Source: Parelaphostrongylus tenuis
Lineage: Eukaryota; Nematoda; Chromadorea; Rhabditida; Metastrongylidae
DNA length: 64,000 bases
Assembly (NCBI GenBank): GCA_019055375.1
Contig: JAHQIW010005549.1
Span: 149,111-213,110, forward strand
Direction of reading: 5' to 3'
This document shows, piece by piece, positions 35,601-40,059 of the stretch. A program made the translations under genes and the position numbers. The notes beneath the pieces are model-generated. The model saw nothing but the letters and a program-made list of their open reading frames with translations, made no database searches and was not told the DNA's origin. The stretch's first letter is position 1; each line of letters begins with the position of its first letter.

Positions 35601-36488
35601 TCGAAAAGGATATTCTGGTGATGGAAAGCTATGCTCACGTAATTATTTCCAATATTAGTTTTTTGTACAAATAACTAAATTGAGCAAACTTGGACTTGTC
35701 CTACCCACCTACGTAAGTTTTTTTTCATAGTTATTTTATATATCAAAATTTCGGGCCATTCCAGTGGTCGAGCGATGCTACTCAAGATTTGGACGCTCCT
35801 GTTCGACCAATGCTTCTTGCGCTGAGTACCCCGACGGTCCACGATGTGTATGCGACCAAGGGTATCGTGGTGACGGCTTTCTATGCTTACCAAAACCTCA
35901 TCATTCATCAGTTGGAGATATAACGGAACTTCTTCATAGTGAAAAAAGTAAAGGTAAAAGAAGGAAATCCTACGAGTTTTTCTAGATCATTTATTGATCG
36001 CCGTAATTTGAAAAAGAAGCTTTGCGGAATTGCAGATGACACTCATTCTGATGTTGGCGATCATCCGTTTGTAATGACCAGCTGGCAGGGTCCATTGTGG
36101 ACTACACATCGATCTCCAGTCCCTCGAGGATATTCAGTTTTACATATAGGTAAAAAATTTTTCGAAAATTTTTCGCCACACAAGGGCCATTTACTTGGCT
36201 TCACTTTGAGTACTCCACTCATCCATTTTAGCTTCTACAAGCAAACCGCCGCTAAACGTGATGAAGAAAGGACATCCTGAAAACCAAGAAGAATTTGCAG
36301 ATGCGACGACATGTGAGCTCATCTAAGTGTAGCAGAAGATTCATATAGATTATGTATGTGACGCATAGAACATTAGTGTCACAGTTGTGCATTTTAGTGT
36401 TATTCCTGATTGGTCCTGCCGTACTGTGTGCCATCTGGGTGATCCTTGTCATTGTGGTCATAGCCGTCTGCTGTAGAAACAAGCACAG
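2491..36488 (+). CDS. dex-1: DEX-1-like two-NIDO, multi-EGF type I membrane protein (whole gene model, multi-exon)
   Basis: The span joins about 26 exons listed separately. Module order is: candidate signal peptide; NIDO 1 (exons 3750-8875); EGF and laminin-type EGF (14611-15101); EGF_CA (15314-15433); Ser/Thr-rich linker (16541-16921); EGF modules including DIDEC/DVDEC calcium-binding types (22955-27788); NIDO 2 (27903-32893); laminin-type EGF (34164-34298); two EGFs (35516-35953); stalk; transmembrane helix (36398-36488). Intron phases match at every junction from 3750 to 36488, once one extra base is allowed in each of four exons. C. elegans DEX-1 is known as a transmembrane protein with two nidogen-type domains and EGF modules that anchors dendritic tips with the ZP protein DYF-7. 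Orthology is inferred from architecture alone. Vertebrate SNED1 and tectorin share the NIDO/EGF theme, but two NIDO domains plus a membrane anchor favour DEX-1. The cytoplasmic tail and the segment between signal peptide and NIDO 1 are unresolved. Confidence 0.72.
3750..3883 (+). CDS. dex-1: dex-1 exon: NIDO 1, first strands
   Basis: The acceptor tttttctag precedes ATC CAT TCG and the donor is G|gtacga. The start reads [20 protein letters not shown], the usual S/TNGVxSF opening of a NIDO domain. The end reads [20 protein letters not shown], the usual IAxFWxD...GxVYYRE segment. The two halves lie in different frames; removing one T from the TTT at 3811-3813 joins them and gives the expected phase 0 to phase 1 exon. 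The NIDO 2 exon at 31100-31247 has the same start point and phases. Confidence 0.75.
5311..5330. repeat. Poly-G tract
   Basis: An almost pure run of about 18-19 G within intron sequence; it is prone to length error and potentially quadruplex-forming. Confidence 0.9.
5970..6088 (+). CDS. dex-1: dex-1 exon: NIDO 1, central part
   Basis: The acceptor is atgcttcag and the donor tcc|gtgagt, with phase 1 to 0. The exon ends in [20 protein letters not shown], which matches the vfIxTWDxV core of NIDO domains. Its NIDO 2 partner at 31888-32025 has identical phases and the related stretch [20 protein letters not shown]. Confidence 0.78.
6198..6345. repeat. CT-rich (pyrimidine) microsatellite
   Basis: An impure CTCTC / CTCCC / TTTCT tract in the intron between exons 6088 and 6438. 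The Arg/Glu-rich antisense frame over it is an artefact of the repeat. Confidence 0.85.
6438..6539 (+). CDS. dex-1: dex-1 exon: NIDO 1, NxFQ strand
   Basis: The acceptor is atatttcag and the donor gtg|gtatgt; the exon is exactly 34 codons, phase 0 to 0. It reads [20 protein letters not shown] and then HIVYGKLN. This is the NxFQxVLxxDG...SFxxxxYGxL signature of nidogen-type domains. Confidence 0.8.
6691..7648. mobile_element. Fold-back Tc1-like element
   Basis: The ends are TA-flanked: caaggtgcggaaaaattcct on the left and, reversed, caggatgcaaaaaaaacttc on the right. About 250 bases inside each end are inverted copies of each other (6850-6960 against 7395-7480). The plus strand encodes [12 protein letters not shown] near 7295-7335, the end of the Tc1 catalytic region, and [10 protein letters not shown] just after. 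Stops break the frame. It is related to the Tc1 copy at 17657-19408. Confidence 0.65.
8157..8369. repeat. Fold-back element with tRNA-like arms
   Basis: The ends are inverted (tggtgtgcaaaaacgttt / aaacgtttttgcacacca). Both arms contain a B-box-like gttcgaatcccgg or gttttgaatcccgg with cggaaagagtaaaatctg before it. The right arm has an A-box-like tggtgcaacgg. No acceptor stem pairs, so it is not a tRNA gene. Confidence 0.65.
8747..8875 (+). CDS. dex-1: dex-1 exon: NIDO 1, C-terminal part
   Basis: The acceptor is ttgttattaag and the donor aaa|gtaagg; the exon is 43 codons, phase 0. It contains AGF, SYSLPDS and [15 protein letters not shown], the canonical end of a NIDO domain (xNxGxPGxWxFRID). 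It follows a 2.2 kb intron that holds a fold-back Tc1 element and a tRNA-like fold-back. Confidence 0.85.
9095..9255. repeat. Mariner terminal-region repeat
   Basis: It shares cccaagacagcttc, tggtgttt and intervening sequence with 1040-1210, so it appears to be the transposase-free end of the same mariner family. Confidence 0.45.
9256..12778. other. Intron sequence, nothing assigned apart from 10390-10745
   Basis: Part of the 5.7 kb dex-1 intron. Short frames show no conserved motif. Confidence 0.4.
10390..10745. other. GC-richer unclassified block in intron
   Basis: This stretch has a higher GC content than its surroundings and no open frame. It may be an old repeat or a retroelement UTR; I cannot assign it. 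Confidence 0.25.
12779..13349. repeat. Inverted-repeat element, arms about 200 bases
   Basis: Arms 12779-12985 and 13111-13307 are reverse complements with scattered mismatches (taatctgtaagaatgtttga against its reverse at 13288-13307). A second inner pair (tcgactgttttttaacctcg near 13010, reversed at 13320-13345) adds to the fold. It lies in the 8876-14610 intron. Confidence 0.65.
14092..14522 (-). CDS. Possible von Willebrand A-like fragment, antisense in intron
   Basis: One frame reads [40 protein letters not shown] and EIARRLNA. The next frame continues [20 protein letters not shown] and [15 protein letters not shown]. The order (strand, helix with AxxL, strand, then a 'xI..' helix) resembles the second half of nematode vWA domains. 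The two frames join only if one base is added near 14242, unlike the one-base surpluses elsewhere. No MIDAS motif is visible, so identity is uncertain. Confidence 0.3.
14611..14697 (+). CDS. dex-1: dex-1 exon: EGF-type cysteines after NIDO 1
   Basis: The acceptor is ttgattccag and the donor aaa|gtatga, after a 5.7 kb intron. The start reads [20 protein letters not shown] and aligns with the segment after NIDO 2 ([20 protein letters not shown]). The last residues (NDCSRN) are in the next frame. Dropping one base from TTTAAA at 14677-14682 gives the same C-x8-C spacing as NIDO 2 and the phase 2 end needed by the next exon. Confidence 0.65.
15001..15101 (+). CDS. dex-1: dex-1 exon: laminin/MEGF-type EGF
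   Basis: The acceptor is tttgatttag and the donor G|gttttt, phase 2 to 1. It reads [20 protein letters not shown] and then [13 protein letters not shown], a MEGF/laminin-type EGF module (CxCxxGxPCDxxTGxC...CxxGWxGxxC). The same module follows NIDO 2 at 34164-34298, so the NIDO-EGF cassette is duplicated. Confidence 0.82.
15314..15433 (+). CDS. dex-1: dex-1 exon: calcium-binding EGF module
   Basis: The acceptor is aattcag and the donor G|gttaga, phase 1 to 1, typical of EGF_CA exons. It reads [24 protein letters not shown] and NQRCKG: the Asp-x-Asp-Glu-Cys calcium ligand motif, the Asn before a Gly-Ser-Tyr/Phe turn, and six cysteines. Confidence 0.85.
15980..16278. repeat. GC-rich fold-back with tRNA-like ends
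   Basis: Arms about 15983-16095 and 16165-16277 are inverted copies, both starting ggagtgccgt...tggtagtgat and running into cgcggagcgcgcg. The terminal sequence resembles a tRNA 5' half (D-arm with an A box). The antisense frame 15938-16222 is a shadow of it. Confidence 0.65.
16541..16707 (+). CDS. dex-1: dex-1 exon: Ser/Thr/Pro linker, first part
   Basis: The acceptor is attcatag and the donor act|gtgagg, phase 1 to 0. It encodes [20 protein letters not shown] and continues rich in Thr, Ser and Pro without cysteines. This suggests an extended, possibly O-glycosylated spacer between the NIDO 1/EGF head and the EGF stalk. Phases fit both neighbours. The antisense open frames here are shadows. 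Confidence 0.65.
16766..16921 (+). CDS. dex-1: dex-1 exon: Thr/Ser-rich linker, second part
   Basis: The acceptor is ctattgcag and the donor cca|gtgagt; the exon is 52 codons, phase 0. It starts [20 protein letters not shown] and is largely Thr and Ser, so mucin-like. The intron before it is only 58 bases. It joins in frame to the EGF exon at 22955 across a 6 kb intron filled by a Tc1 and an RTE element. Confidence 0.65.
17545..17662. repeat. TA-rich microsatellite
   Basis: A run of alternating atatat with tgtaca interruptions at the left edge of the Tc1 element. The Ile/Tyr-rich frames here are artefacts. Confidence 0.85.
17657..19408 (-). mobile_element. Tc1-like transposon remnant, with a nested MITE
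   Basis: TA-flanked ends are tacagggtgtg and gcatcgtgta. The minus strand encodes a decayed Tc1 transposase: near 19240 the usual start ([12 protein letters not shown]), 19109-18774 with [20 protein letters not shown] (the paired-like helix-turn-helix), and near 18490 [12 protein letters not shown] of the DDE region. Frame breaks and stops are present. A MITE interrupts it at 17864-18236, so the Tc1 insertion is older. Confidence 0.65.
17864..18236. mobile_element. MITE with about 50-base terminal inverted repeats (copy 1)
   Basis: The left end agcctttcatgaggtctgtc and the reversed right end agccttttatgaggcttgtt match over about 50 bases (…gcacttacacagtacaagac). It belongs to the same family as 27188-27468 and 34803-35189. 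Confidence 0.7.
19438..19518. repeat. TA-rich microsatellite
   Basis: Alternating atatat with tgcaca interruptions lies between the Tc1 and RTE elements. Confidence 0.85.
19518..22615 (+). mobile_element. RTE-like non-LTR retrotransposon, decayed
   Basis: Endonuclease-region remnants lie near 20065-20400 ([18 protein letters not shown], then [20 protein letters not shown] and [16 protein letters not shown]). The linker follows at 20576-21133. The reverse transcriptase is near 21380-21930, with [15 protein letters not shown], the palm motif FADD at 21796-21807, and a conserved tail around 22020. Stops and frameshifts occur at 21131, 21358, 21505 and 21928, and the endonuclease GDFNAKIG-type motif is changed. 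The end ctcgaccaacgggacaacagg plus tgatatagg resembles RTE 3' tails. Confidence 0.8.
22690..22795 (+). repeat. tRNA-derived SINE-like repeat (copy 1)
   Basis: It contains ggtagcacagcaaaggcc, tagtgcattggtca and a decayed B box (cggactcaaatct), matching the better preserved 25482-25585. Confidence 0.45.
22955..23046 (+). CDS. dex-1: dex-1 exon: EGF module
   Basis: The acceptor is atccatcttag and the donor at|gtaagt, phase 0 to 2. It encodes [20 protein letters not shown] and then WKSYKN. Only the junction with 24352 (AT|A TGT) supplies the last EGF cysteine (KNICVDIDEC), which is strong evidence for that splice. Confidence 0.78.
24352..24480 (+). CDS. dex-1: dex-1 exon: calcium-binding EGF with one-base frame break
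   Basis: The acceptor is gtattgcag and the donor G|gtcagt. It reads [20 protein letters not shown] and NRPGTYDCV, then goes out of frame at the TTTT of 24438-24441. The expected EGF end ([13 protein letters not shown]) is in the next frame. Removing one T restores both the module and the phase 1 end. No other defect is seen. Confidence 0.78.
24745..24840. repeat. Dispersed repeat, inverted relative of 56925-57010
   Basis: Its reverse complement (…gcgttgatcaatccctgagg, gatgcgttatgcattcg) matches 56925-57010 (gcgttgagcgatcctccctg, gatgcaccatgcactca). Element type unknown. Confidence 0.45.
25192..25320 (+). CDS. dex-1: dex-1 exon: calcium-binding EGF module
   Basis: The acceptor is gaaaattgcag and the donor G|gtcggt, phase 1 to 1. 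It reads [26 protein letters not shown] and [10 protein letters not shown]: the calcium-binding DIDEC start and six correctly spaced cysteines, all in one open frame. Confidence 0.85.
25482..25585 (+). repeat. tRNA-derived SINE-like repeat (copy 2)
   Basis: An A-box-like tagcacagcagcc and a B-box-like ggattcgagtctcgc lie 70 bases apart. There is no clover-leaf acceptor stem. It lies in the intron between 25320 and 26133. Confidence 0.5.
26133..26194 (+). CDS. dex-1: dex-1 exon: first half of an EGF module
   Basis: The acceptor is cattttacag and the donor acg|gtatga, phase 1 to 0. It encodes [20 protein letters not shown], the first three cysteines of a calcium-binding EGF. The module finishes in the exon at 27605, across an intron that contains a MITE. 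Confidence 0.82.
27188..27468. mobile_element. MITE, family of 17864-18236 (copy 2)
   Basis: The ends agccatgcatgtggtctgat and, reversed, agccaagcatatggtgtgtt match over about 55 bases. The interior shares actgacgaggctg and a ggtcgaaaca motif with copy 3. Confidence 0.65.
27605..27788 (+). CDS. dex-1: dex-1 exon: second half of one EGF plus a full EGF_CA
   Basis: The acceptor is tttatag and the donor G|gttggt, phase 0 to 1. It reads [20 protein letters not shown] and C, completing the previous module, then [20 protein letters not shown] and a normal EGF end ([15 protein letters not shown]). Open frames on the other strand here are shadows. Confidence 0.87.
27903..27988 (+). CDS. dex-1: dex-1 exon: lead-in to NIDO 2
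   Basis: The acceptor is gattctatag and the donor tac|gtgagt, phase 1 to 0. The end reads [16 protein letters not shown], the FxFxGxxYNxIY strand that precedes the VSSNGVLSF start of the next exon. The equivalent exon for NIDO 1 was not found. Confidence 0.75.
28399..28505. repeat. Partial third copy of the 28637-28921 arm
   Basis: It repeats tacatgttttgagccgatag, gtctagtgcta and ggcgcctatttcgtcctatt, followed by the loop sequence in reverse (gtagcaccctccttccgttc). Confidence 0.7.
28637..28921. repeat. Near-perfect long hairpin (inverted repeat) element
   Basis: Arms of about 120 bases, 28637-28758 and 28798-28921, are almost exact reverse complements; shared landmarks are acagacccgctcaaaatgat, gataaggatattacatgttt and taggcgcctatttcgtccta. 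The loop is about 40 bases. The high identity suggests a recent origin. Confidence 0.8.
28921..29250 (-). CDS. Last exon of the nested antisense gene
   Basis: 109 codons and a stop, phase 0 at the acceptor. It contains [20 protein letters not shown] and [16 protein letters not shown], then a polar tail rich in His, Lys and Asn. The stop lies at the edge of the 28637-28921 hairpin element. Confidence 0.5.
   Translation of the reverse strand, partial: EISRLKQCVNAPLVMQNCYHDLISVRSNSEFTELSQKYGRLLQNLTELNSLLLIHLRTPHLDMPRLHKDSNRPAFNSIHIENKNPHAATKSKHSKSLKTVVDGGCWETN
28921..31090 (-). CDS. Nested antisense multi-exon gene, coiled-coil-like, unrecognised
   Basis: It lies wholly inside the dex-1 intron 27989-31099, on the other strand. 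Clear parts (minus strand): last exon 29250-28921 after acceptor tttttgacag, starting [20 protein letters not shown] and ending in a stop; exon 30000-29864, containing [20 protein letters not shown] and ending DNARQTK|gttgat, which joins in phase 0; exon about 30425-30190, with [20 protein letters not shown] and a TCTAG|gtagac donor; and a longer stretch about 31000-30480, with [20 protein letters not shown] and [20 protein letters not shown]. Several single-base surpluses (for example T runs at 30942-30945 and 30770-30773 on the plus strand) split otherwise continuous frames. Leu/Glu/Lys-rich heptad-like segments suggest coiled coils. I do not recognise the family. It has introns, so it is not a processed copy. 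Confidence 0.5.
29864..30000 (-). CDS. Penultimate exon of the nested antisense gene
   Basis: The acceptor (gatgag, AG at 30002-30001) gives a phase 1 start reading [20 protein letters not shown], and the exon ends [14 protein letters not shown] at a phase 0 donor. It joins seamlessly to EISRLKQC in the next exon. Confidence 0.45.
31100..31247 (+). CDS. dex-1: dex-1 exon: NIDO 2, first strands
   Basis: The acceptor is gaatttcag and the donor G|gtacgg, phase 0 to 1. It opens [20 protein letters not shown] and continues [20 protein letters not shown]. It aligns with exon 3750-3883 of NIDO 1. The preceding 3.1 kb intron carries a nested antisense gene. Confidence 0.83.
31888..32025 (+). CDS. 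dex-1: dex-1 exon: NIDO 2, central part with one-base frame break
   Basis: The acceptor is attttcag and the donor aat|gtcagt, phase 1 to 0. The first half reads [17 protein letters not shown] and meets a stop at 31944. The second half reads [20 protein letters not shown] in the next frame. One A fewer in AAAA at 31940-31943 joins them and gives 45 codons with the same phases as exon 5970-6088. Confidence 0.72.
32119..32212 (+). CDS. dex-1: dex-1 exon: NIDO 2, NxFQ strand, GC donor
   Basis: The acceptor is actttccag; the frame reads [20 protein letters not shown] and then [11 protein letters not shown], the counterpart of exon 6438-6539. No GT donor fits. ACAG|GCAACT at 32212/32213 is a GC-type donor with the phase needed by 32741. 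Confidence 0.75.
32741..32893 (+). CDS. dex-1: dex-1 exon: NIDO 2 C-terminus and following cysteines
   Basis: The acceptor is tacttttgag and the donor G|gtattt, phase 1 to 1. It encodes [34 protein letters not shown] and [15 protein letters not shown]. It matches exons 8747-8875 and 14611-14697 of the first cassette fused into one exon, so an intron was gained or lost after the duplication. Confidence 0.85.
34164..34298 (+). CDS. dex-1: dex-1 exon: laminin/MEGF-type EGF after NIDO 2
   Basis: The acceptor is gtgttttcag and the donor G|gttagt, phase 1 to 1. It reads [33 protein letters not shown] and [11 protein letters not shown]. It is the paralogue of the 14611-15101 module. Confidence 0.85.
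34803..35189. mobile_element. MITE, family of 17864-18236 (copy 3)
   Basis: The left end acttctcatgaggtttgtta and the reversed right end agcctttcatgagatctttt match over about 55 bases, including gacacgtgttt. It lies in the intron before exon 35516. Confidence 0.7.
35516..35638 (+). CDS. dex-1: dex-1 exon: calcium-binding EGF module
   Basis: The acceptor is tcctccacag and the donor C|gtaatt, phase 1 to 1. It reads [20 protein letters not shown] and [20 protein letters not shown], a textbook EGF_CA exon. Confidence 0.88.
35765..35953 (+). CDS. dex-1: dex-1 exon: last EGF module and start of stalk
   Basis: The acceptor is gccattccag and the donor AAAG|gtaaaa, phase 1 to 1. The EGF reads [20 protein letters not shown] and [14 protein letters not shown], followed by a cysteine-free stretch ([20 protein letters not shown]). 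The last EGF lacks the DxDEC calcium motif. Confidence 0.83.
36036..36149 (+). CDS. dex-1: dex-1 exon: juxtamembrane stalk
   Basis: The acceptor is ggaattgcag and the donor G|gtaaaa, phase 1 to 1. It encodes [20 protein letters not shown] and [17 protein letters not shown] with no cysteines. The fit rests on phases and position. Confidence 0.65.
36232..36312 (+). CDS. dex-1: dex-1 exon: juxtamembrane stalk, end
   Basis: The acceptor is ccattttag and the donor ACAT|gtgagc, phase 1 to 1. It reads [20 protein letters not shown] and FADATT. Without splicing, the frame would run C-E-L-I to a stop at 36322, giving a form without the membrane helix. Confidence 0.65.
36398..36488 (+). CDS. dex-1: dex-1 exon: transmembrane helix
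   Basis: The acceptor is gcattttag and the donor AG|gtagtt, phase 1 to 2. The peptide [25 protein letters not shown] is one hydrophobic helix, then RNKH, a positive stop-transfer flank. It makes the product a type I membrane protein with the NIDO and EGF modules outside the cell. Confidence 0.8.
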
Positions 36489-36769
36489 GTAGTTGAGAAC
36501 TTTATACTCAAGCAGTAATTTATAGTTGATGCCGTATTTCATACTTCTTTCCTGATTCCAAGTCTTGCATAGCTTATAGGTGTTTATATAAAAGCAGGGT
36601 TTCTTAGATCTTATCCTATTAGCAATCAACTCAAATCAGGATTCCAAAAACTGACAGTGTGAAAATTTTATTTCCTGTCCATCTCAATTGACTTTCTCTG
36701 AAACGTAATGCCCCTGGTTTATAAATGTCGTTATTAATTTTTTACGTACCTTTCCATTTTTGGACTATT

Positions 36770-38275
36770 AGGTCTTCATCTTCATTGAGGGAACCCGCCC
36801 GTTTAGTCGCGAAGGCCCGCGGTGCGTCCCCAGGAGGTGGGTGGGGAATAAACGTGAACCAAAAGCGACCGTGTGCTTTCCAGAGCCGCAGGTGGATTCA
36901 GAGGATGAGCTCTTTGCCTCTGCAGCGCTAATTTGACAAAACTCTATGTCTACGAATCAAGTCGGCCAAGAGCCTGCAACTAAGCGGCTAGGAAGTACAT
37001 GGGAGGCGGTTAGGAGTCGCCTCCAACAGATAAGCTCCACTCGCTCCTCCGCTCCCTCGAGAGATACTGGCAAGCTACTCGTGAGTACCCAGCACCACGT
37101 TTAGAGCCTCGCAAGCTATACGTTGGGTATCAGAATGCTAAAAACAGTAACAAATGTGGACCATATTCCCCTGACCATGAATAAGCCCCTGGTACAGCAG
37201 CGCCAGATAGGACGAGTAATTGAAACGTGACATTTTGACCTCGAAAATACTTTAGTGAAGATCAAACATTCTTCAAGGTCATTTTCGGAAATTTAATTAC
37301 AAAAATTTGACTTAGAAGAACGTCTGAAGAGCGTCACATTGGGACCTACGGACTAGAATGGAGCGAACAGGCTGAGAGGCTATCTGGGTTTATTATGACG
37401 ACCCAAACCATCCATGGTAACTCACAATTTCAAATGCTCTACTCTCAGTGACGGACGTGGGAGTCTCCCAATGGTGAGTACCATAACGTAATAGGCCACA
37501 CCTTGGTAAATAGAAGATCTTGCCTGACCGGTGACGCTGTTGTCCCTAACTCTACACGGAATCAGACCATCGCCTCCTTCGCGCAACGTTCCGTTTTTCT
37601 CGAAAAGGAGGGAAAGGCGCTAAATCCGAACAACGAAGTCCTAGAATTACCATAAACTGGGATTTTTTCTATCATTAGTTGGCTCTTGGGAAGATACCGC
37701 TGTCGACAACATCGACGAGGAATACGACCGGCCCTTTGAATATTTTCACGTTAGCGCTATAAAAGCTGAGAGTCTTAAAGTTGCGAAGAGGCGCTTGCCT
37801 CCGCAAGCACTCAAGCTGATACGTCAACGTGGAATCGCGCGAGCTACAGGCAACCAAATCCTTACGTCCGAAGTGACAAAGCGCTGCAGAAAGGCGATAA
37901 AAGAATATTTCAAAGAGAGACGAGCAGCAGTTATGGAAGAAGCTGCAGAAGCAGGGAAGAACATTTGCAAAGCTCAGCGAGACTTCGCCAATTATAAGAC
38001 CAAGATGATTGCACTCCGATGCCCTGACGGTACACTTGCAGGTTCCAGTAGGGCAATGGAGAAAATCATCCACCAGTACTGTTCAGGTCTATTCGTTAGC
38101 CATTTCCTCTTACCGTCATATATATTCAAAGAGGATGAATTAAGCGTTGCACCGATCCTCCCTTTTACGAAATCCGATATGCTATAACGTCGGTGAAGAA
38201 CAAAACAACACCCGGTCCAATTAGGATTAGATAAGAAGACCTGAAGATCCTACTGCCAGTTCTCATCAACCCCAT
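36770..38275 (+). mobile_element. RTE-like element, second copy, 3'-truncated
   Basis: It is colinear with 19518-21170 of copy 1: the 5' region with ccgcggtgcgtccccaggag, endonuclease remnants near 37260-37440, and a linker frame at 37795-38187 ([20 protein letters not shown]). It stops at gttctcatcaacccc, so the reverse transcriptase is absent. Loss of the 3' part rather than the 5' part is unusual for this class. It begins 280 bases after the transmembrane exon. Confidence 0.75.
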
Positions 38276-38439
38276 TTATCACTTTATCACTTTCATCACT
38301 TCTACAACTAAGTATAATAGGGCAACGGTACTGATGAAGGATAGTTCAAAATAGGATTGTCGATGCAAATTACGGAAAAGTGATAGAATGGACCCTCTAC
38401 GGTCAGGATATGGCTGAGAGTGAGGCAAAACAAGTGCGC

Positions 38440-38515
38440 CGTTGGTTCAATGCGCAACACGTTGGCCCCCGGAATGGTAATCGCGGGTTCGAAGACACCT
38501 CGGGTTCCTAGATTT
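38440..38515 (+). repeat. tRNA-like repeat
   Basis: It contains ggttcaatgcgcaacacgtt and a B-box-like cgcgggttcgaagac. It is similar in reverse to 48498-48580. No acceptor stem was seen. Confidence 0.4.
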
Positions 38516-38653
38516 GCTTCAGCATTTTTGTTGTTGGGATAAAGTGTTTAATACTCTTTGACAAATGTTCAAAACTGTGACCACTTTTTGACTTTTATAT
38601 TATCCTTTCAAATGTATCGACTGGAATCCCGTTTTATGACTTATGCCAAGCCA

Positions 38654-39195
38654 TTAACGCGTTCGCGACGGCAGTTAACCACTTACCTTAAGCGTTTCGC
38701 GAGCACCGAGTGATTTTAGTCATTTGATTGAGGTTTTTTCTCCCTTTTGAAAGAAAACTTCTAGGTTTTTGTAGTTGCGCCGATACTCCATATTTTCCTC
38801 TAGGCGCGCATTCGCTTTTGGTGCACATACGATATTTATTTGCTAGAAAGTTTGTGTGTAAAACATAATCTTTTTTTCCCTCTAGCAGCGCCATATGAAC
38901 TTTTTTCGGAGAATCAAATCAAGTCTGAATCGTTGAGATCTAAGCTATCAAGTAACTGTTGAAAACTATCTTTGGACCCTAGCCCAGCAAATTTGTGTGA
39001 TGAATGTAGACGTAACCTCAACATTGCGGACTGTGGCGCACGAATAAGATTTTTTCACAAATCAAGCTGAGTATTGAAATTGCCAAATTTCAAGGCTTCG
39101 AATAGTTACCAAAAATTCAAAAAAAAGTTTTCTTCAGTTAATGAGTTCAAATAATCGTGTACCTGGAGAGGTACATGTCGTTCCGAACGGGTTAA
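38654..39195. mobile_element. TTAA-flanked (piggyBac-type) MITE
   Basis: TTAA at 38654-38657 and at 39192-39195 flank inverted ends cgcgttcgcgacg and, reversed, cccgttcggaacg. There is no transposase frame inside. TTAA duplication is the mark of piggyBac insertion. Confidence 0.6.
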
Positions 39196-39416
39196 TGTCT
39201 TTTTTCACACCTACGTAGCTCCTCAGTTGTTGTCGCAACTAGAATTTCACAGGTGGTTCACATACTCAGAGTAGCTCGAAGATTTTTCCGCTGTACGGCG
39301 CTGGAATGAGTCTGATTGAATTGAAATAGCCCATTCATGAATTCAAATTTCTTCTACAGTTTTTTGAGAATGGCGTTTAGTTCCATATATTTTACGATTG
39401 AAATTCAACATATATG

Positions 39417-39990
39417 AGGTTGAGGAAAAGTTTCTTGACATCCGCTGAAAAATTCAAAGTTTATGCATAAAATACATTAAAAACGGCAATAAGTGTTCTT
39501 CAAAACAGGTACCATCATTATCCACAATCTTCTGCTAACGATGTGCAAGCTCTGGGTCTACTCGAAATGCTCGGGCTTCAAATCAAAAACACTTTTGAAA
39601 TGTTTCCTTAACTTGATCAAATGTCTCGAATCGTCGCGCAGGCAGGAAATTGTTACACTGAGCGGAAATCGGACCATATTCTGACAGCGCAACATCTGCA
39701 CTGTAGGCTGGGTGCAGTAATCCTTCAGCTAACTCCAATCCATCAAACTTATCCCTAATCTTAACGGAGTGACGTTTGGCATTGTTTTGCTGAAATAGCG
39801 CGTGCTTTCGACCAATCAGTGTCGGGTAGTTTTCCTTCAACACATCGTAAACTTGCTCCAGCTGCTAGCAGTTGAGTCCGGCTTTGATGGTGCGACATTC
39901 GGAACAACTTTGAAATGCACCTTCAAAATTCCACCAAACTGATCGTCACCTTTTTGCCGAATGGATTTTAACGTGCAACTGATTCCGAGA
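39417..39990 (-). mobile_element. mariner remnant with a lost catalytic residue
   Basis: The minus-strand frame 39843-39583 encodes a mariner C-terminal half: RKHALFQQNNAKRH where the family has QxDNAxxH, then LLHPAYSADVALSEYG where it has SPDLAPxDY. Two acidic positions are therefore changed (Asp to Asn and Asp to Glu). The plus-strand left end aggttgaggaaaagtttctt is a mariner-type terminus. Confidence 0.7.
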
Positions 39991-40059
39991 CTTGACCATT
40001 TCAACGATCGCTTCAATCTCGTTACCGTTGGAGTTTCTTATGGAATCATTCGTGAGATA

